Positions 6,283 through 7,689 of a stretch of 7,689 bases of DNA are shown here, piece after piece (positions within the stretch are counted from its first letter, which is position 1; the number at the start of each line of letters is the position of its first letter). The stretch is taken from the NCBI GenBank assembly GCA_046590855.1, contig JBKJTJ010000056.1, forward strand, positions 1 through 7,689, read 5' to 3'. A model generated the notes under the pieces. That model had not been told where the DNA came from. It did not search any database and saw nothing but the letters and a program-made list of their open reading frames with translations. The position numbers and the translations under genes are program-made. Source of the DNA: JACMOY01 sp046590855. Its GTDB lineage: Bacteria > Actinomycetota > Actinomycetes > Actinomycetales > Angustibacteraceae.

Positions 6283-6792
6283 GTGATCCTGCCTGAGGTC
6301 CGCGACCTGCGCTTGATCGCGATCCGCCGTGGCGGGCTGCTCACCGACGAGGACCATCAGCTCTTGGCAATGTGGGCTGCCCAGTGCGCTGAGCACGTGC
6401 TGCATCTGTTCGAGATTGACGGGTCACCAGACCCCCGCCCTCGGCAGGCGATCGACGCGGCGCGCTCCTGGGTCCGAGGCGAGATGGGGATGCGGGAGGC
6501 CCGAGCCTGTGGCGGACACGCGATGGGTGCCGCGCGACCGTTACGGGGAGCTGCCCGGTTCGCGGCGTACGCCGCGGGTCAGGCCGCCTGCGTGGCGCAC
6601 GTGCCCGAGCACGATCTGGGTGCCTCCGCCTACGCGATCAAAGCTGTCCGGGTGGCGAAACCGGGCCACCACGACGCGGGACGGCTTGAGCGCGACTGGC
6701 AGCGTGGTCAGCTGCCCCAGCACCTTCGGGAACTCGTCCTTGAGGATCAAGTCCGCCGAAACGCCATCTGCTGGAACGCCTTCGACGACTGA
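6283..6792 (+). CDS. Putative immunity protein (Imm-5-like helical family)
   Basis: A 169-residue protein starting at GTG 6283, with GGAAGG 9 bases upstream; the frame is open back to 5989, but the upstream residues are not protein-like. Hallmarks are LTDEDHQLLAMWAAQCAEHVLHLFE (20-44), PDPRPRQAIDAARSWVRGE (49-67), an Ala-rich helical repeat GAARFAAYAAGQAACVAHVPEHDLGASAYAIKAVR (89-123), and a conserved tail LERDWQRGQLPQHLRELVLEDQVRRNAICWNAF (135-167). This pattern matches actinobacterial proteins annotated as putative immunity protein with an Imm-5-like domain, predicted by comparative genomics to neutralise polymorphic toxins; direct biochemistry is scarce. It looks all-helical and cytosolic, with no signal peptide. 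No toxin gene, WXG100 partner or secretion gene lies beside it here, so an immunity role is unproven. It is transcribed alone, divergently from the antiporter. Confidence 0.8.
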   Translation: MILPEVRDLRLIAIRRGGLLTDEDHQLLAMWAAQCAEHVLHLFEIDGSPDPRPRQAIDAARSWVRGEMGMREARACGGHAMGAARPLRGAARFAAYAAGQAACVAHVPEHDLGASAYAIKAVRVAKPGHHDAGRLERDWQRGQLPQHLRELVLEDQVRRNAICWNAFDD

Positions 6793-6809
6793 CAAGAACA
6801 CCCTTCTTG
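6793..6809 (+). terminator. Small hairpin directly after the immunity-family gene
   Basis: CAAGAA (6793-6798) and TTCTTG (6804-6809) pair perfectly around a 5-base loop, starting on the base after the TGA stop. The stem is short and only a third GC, with no T-run following, so it would be a weak terminator or a 3'-end protecting structure. Confidence 0.3.
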
Positions 6810-7085
6810 CATCATCTGCTCGTCGAAAGGGCGTGGTGCAAAGCCGTGTCCTTCCCCCCGCGAGTGCGGCCGTCCCACTTCGCCACCTACCGGCGCGGCC
6901 CCGGACTTGAGGGGCAGTGCAGGGCGCCGTACGACGACGCAGTCCTTGTGATGACTACGGACTGTGCTAACCGAACGCGCTCCGTGACAGCTCGGTGATG
7001 CTGTGTGCCGCATCCACATGGGGTTGGGCTTGGGGGGACGTGGCGGGAAGCGATGCCGGGGCTCTCGGGAAGGTAGCGAGGGCGT

Positions 7086-7107
7086 GGTGAGCGGGATCCC
7101 GCCCACC
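7086..7107 (-). terminator. Hairpin terminator of the ABM-domain gene
   Basis: A 12-base palindrome GCGGGATCCCGC (7091-7102) is extended by GGTG (7086-7089) and CACC (7104-7107). The one DNA mismatch (7090/7103) becomes a G-U pair in the leftward transcript. The stem is therefore about 10 base pairs with a GAUC loop, 12 bases past the stop of the leftward gene. No U-run follows, as often in actinobacteria. Confidence 0.5.
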
Positions 7108-7119
7108 CACGCGCCCAGC

Positions 7120-7440
7120 TCAGAACTCCGACATCTTGTCCCAGCCGTCGCGGTCCGCGGCGTCGATGTAGAAGATGTCGGGGCGCTCGGCGATGTACTG
7201 CTTCGCGTCGCCGTCGACCCCTTGCTGGAAGTGTTCGGAGTTGACGTGCGCCTCGCCGGCCGCGGCGTCGTCGAAGGCCTCGATCGTCAGGATCGTGTCC
7301 GGGTCGTCGACGCTTTGGTAGTGCTCGTACCACTTGTTGCCCGGCTCGGCGCGGGTCGCGTCGGTGTAGGCCTGGCTCGCCGCAAGGTAGGCGTCCGCGG
7401 TGCCGGGCTTGAGCTTCTTCTTGACGGTGATGTAGATCAA
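7120..7440 (-). CDS. Antibiotic biosynthesis monooxygenase (ABM)-domain protein, YgiN-like
   Basis: A 106-residue protein with a TTG start at 7440; GAGGAG sits 5 bases upstream. The frame continues to 7554, but that part is Arg/Pro-rich and lies before the binding site. The order is that of the dimeric ferredoxin-like ABM fold: strand MIYITVKKKLKPG (1-13), helix TADAYLAASQAYTDATRAEPG (14-34), strand KWYEHYQSVDDPDTILTIEAF (36-56), helix DDAAAGEAHVNSEHFQQ (57-73), and a C-terminal strand IFYIDAAD. EPG, the Y-x-S-DDP turn and the H-x-x-S-x-H-F motif (65-71) are typical of the YgiN/putative-quinol-monooxygenase group. Members oxidise quinols or polyketide-like rings without a cofactor, or degrade haem if they carry IsdG-type residues, which I do not see. 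Its substrate is unknown. It is cytosolic and appears monocistronic, with its own terminator downstream. Confidence 0.85.
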   Translation of the reverse strand: MIYITVKKKLKPGTADAYLAASQAYTDATRAEPGNKWYEHYQSVDDPDTILTIEAFDDAAAGEAHVNSEHFQQGVDGDAKQYIAERPDIFYIDAADRDGWDKMSEF

Positions 7441-7689
7441 GGGATCTCCTCGTCCAGGTGGGGGTGGCGCCGTCACCCGCCTGGATCTGAGGTGGGCGAC
7501 GTGCCCGCTCCACTCTCGCACGGGGAGCAGGTTGTCACCGCGACGGAATCGCACGCCAGCTCACCCGTCTCGCAAAACCCCAACTCCGCCAGGACCCGCC
7601 GCGACGCGCGGCTCCAGCCCGGACACGCACCCCCAGCGTCCCATCGGTCACCCACACGCTGCGCGTACTCATCTGCTTCCGGCACGTCC
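7441..7689. other. Upstream region of the ABM gene, no gene identified
   Basis: This should hold the promoter of the ABM gene. A minus frame with a GTG at 7685 (70 residues, beginning MPEADEYAQRVGDRWDAGG, with five Cys) and a plus frame open from 7501 to the window end both have high GC at third positions. Neither shows a family I recognise or a clear ribosome binding site. The minus frame could be a small hypothetical gene, but its start lies at the very edge of the window and cannot be judged. Confidence 0.4.
7446..7451 (-). promoter_or_regulatory. Ribosome binding site deciding the TTG start of the ABM gene
   Basis: Reading leftward, GAGGAG is followed by 5 bases (ATCCC) and then TTG. No ATG or GTG lies nearby in this frame at a usable distance, and the protein fold begins exactly at this codon, so the TTG is the supported start. 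Confidence 0.7.

Larger units (their letters stand above)
6793..7119. other. 327-base gene-poor stretch between the immunity-family gene and the ABM-domain gene
   Basis: Apart from the two hairpins at its ends (6793-6809 and 7086-7107) I see nothing in it that I can name. A minus frame (6747-7106, 119 residues) and a plus frame (6807-6998, 63 residues) are open. Both are rich in Arg, Pro, Ser and His, lack a ribosome binding site, and look like neither a folded nor a membrane protein. Purine-rich G runs (about 7018-7080) are notable, but no repeat unit was found. Confidence 0.45.

Noticed and set aside
7473..7685. Minus-strand frame of 70 residues with five cysteines at the window edge
   Set aside because: No recognisable family, no visible ribosome binding site, and an equally plausible frame on the other strand; left as undetermined.

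Overview
The window comes from a high-GC actinobacterium. Codons end mostly in G or C, GTG and TTG starts are common, and the protein families (YdeP-type molybdopterin enzyme, FrnE-like DsbA protein, iron-sulfur DinG helicase, a small conserved hypothetical, an Imm-5-like protein) resemble those of Micrococcales such as Cellulomonadaceae and relatives. That placement is an impression from protein style; no marker gene is present.

Left part (1-3955), ordinary chromosome. The 3' end of a molybdopterin oxidoreductase gene runs rightward and meets a leftward gene cluster at a 28-base perfect palindrome that serves as a shared terminator. The leftward cluster, in transcription order, is a DinG-family 4Fe-4S DNA helicase with an extra C-terminal helical domain, a 92-residue conserved hypothetical protein, and a FrnE-like cytoplasmic DsbA-fold oxidoreductase with CPWC and C-terminal CX4C motifs. 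The spacing (49 and 66 bases) would allow co-transcription.

Middle part (3956-7119), accessory-looking DNA with looser gene packing. Next to dinG lies a leftward open segment encoding what reads as helices C and D of a microbial rhodopsin (RYADW...T.P...E). It has no remaining helices E-G and so no retinal-binding lysine, and I call it a decayed opsin remnant. A MarR-type regulator reads rightward from within the antisense of this remnant. It converges with a leftward CaCA-family cation antiporter with both alpha repeats. After a 337-base gene-free stretch comes a rightward Imm-5-like putative immunity protein with no toxin gene beside it, then another gene-poor stretch.

Right end (7120-7689). 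A leftward small antibiotic-biosynthesis-monooxygenase-fold protein starts at a TTG with a good ribosome binding site and is followed by a GC-rich hairpin terminator. The last 249 bases hold no gene I can defend.

No tRNA, rRNA, CRISPR array, transposase or complete mobile element was seen. The least ordinary items are the opsin remnant and the MarR gene whose 5' end overlaps it, the extra C-terminal domain of the helicase, and the orphan immunity-family gene. I did not find a convincing new multi-gene system.
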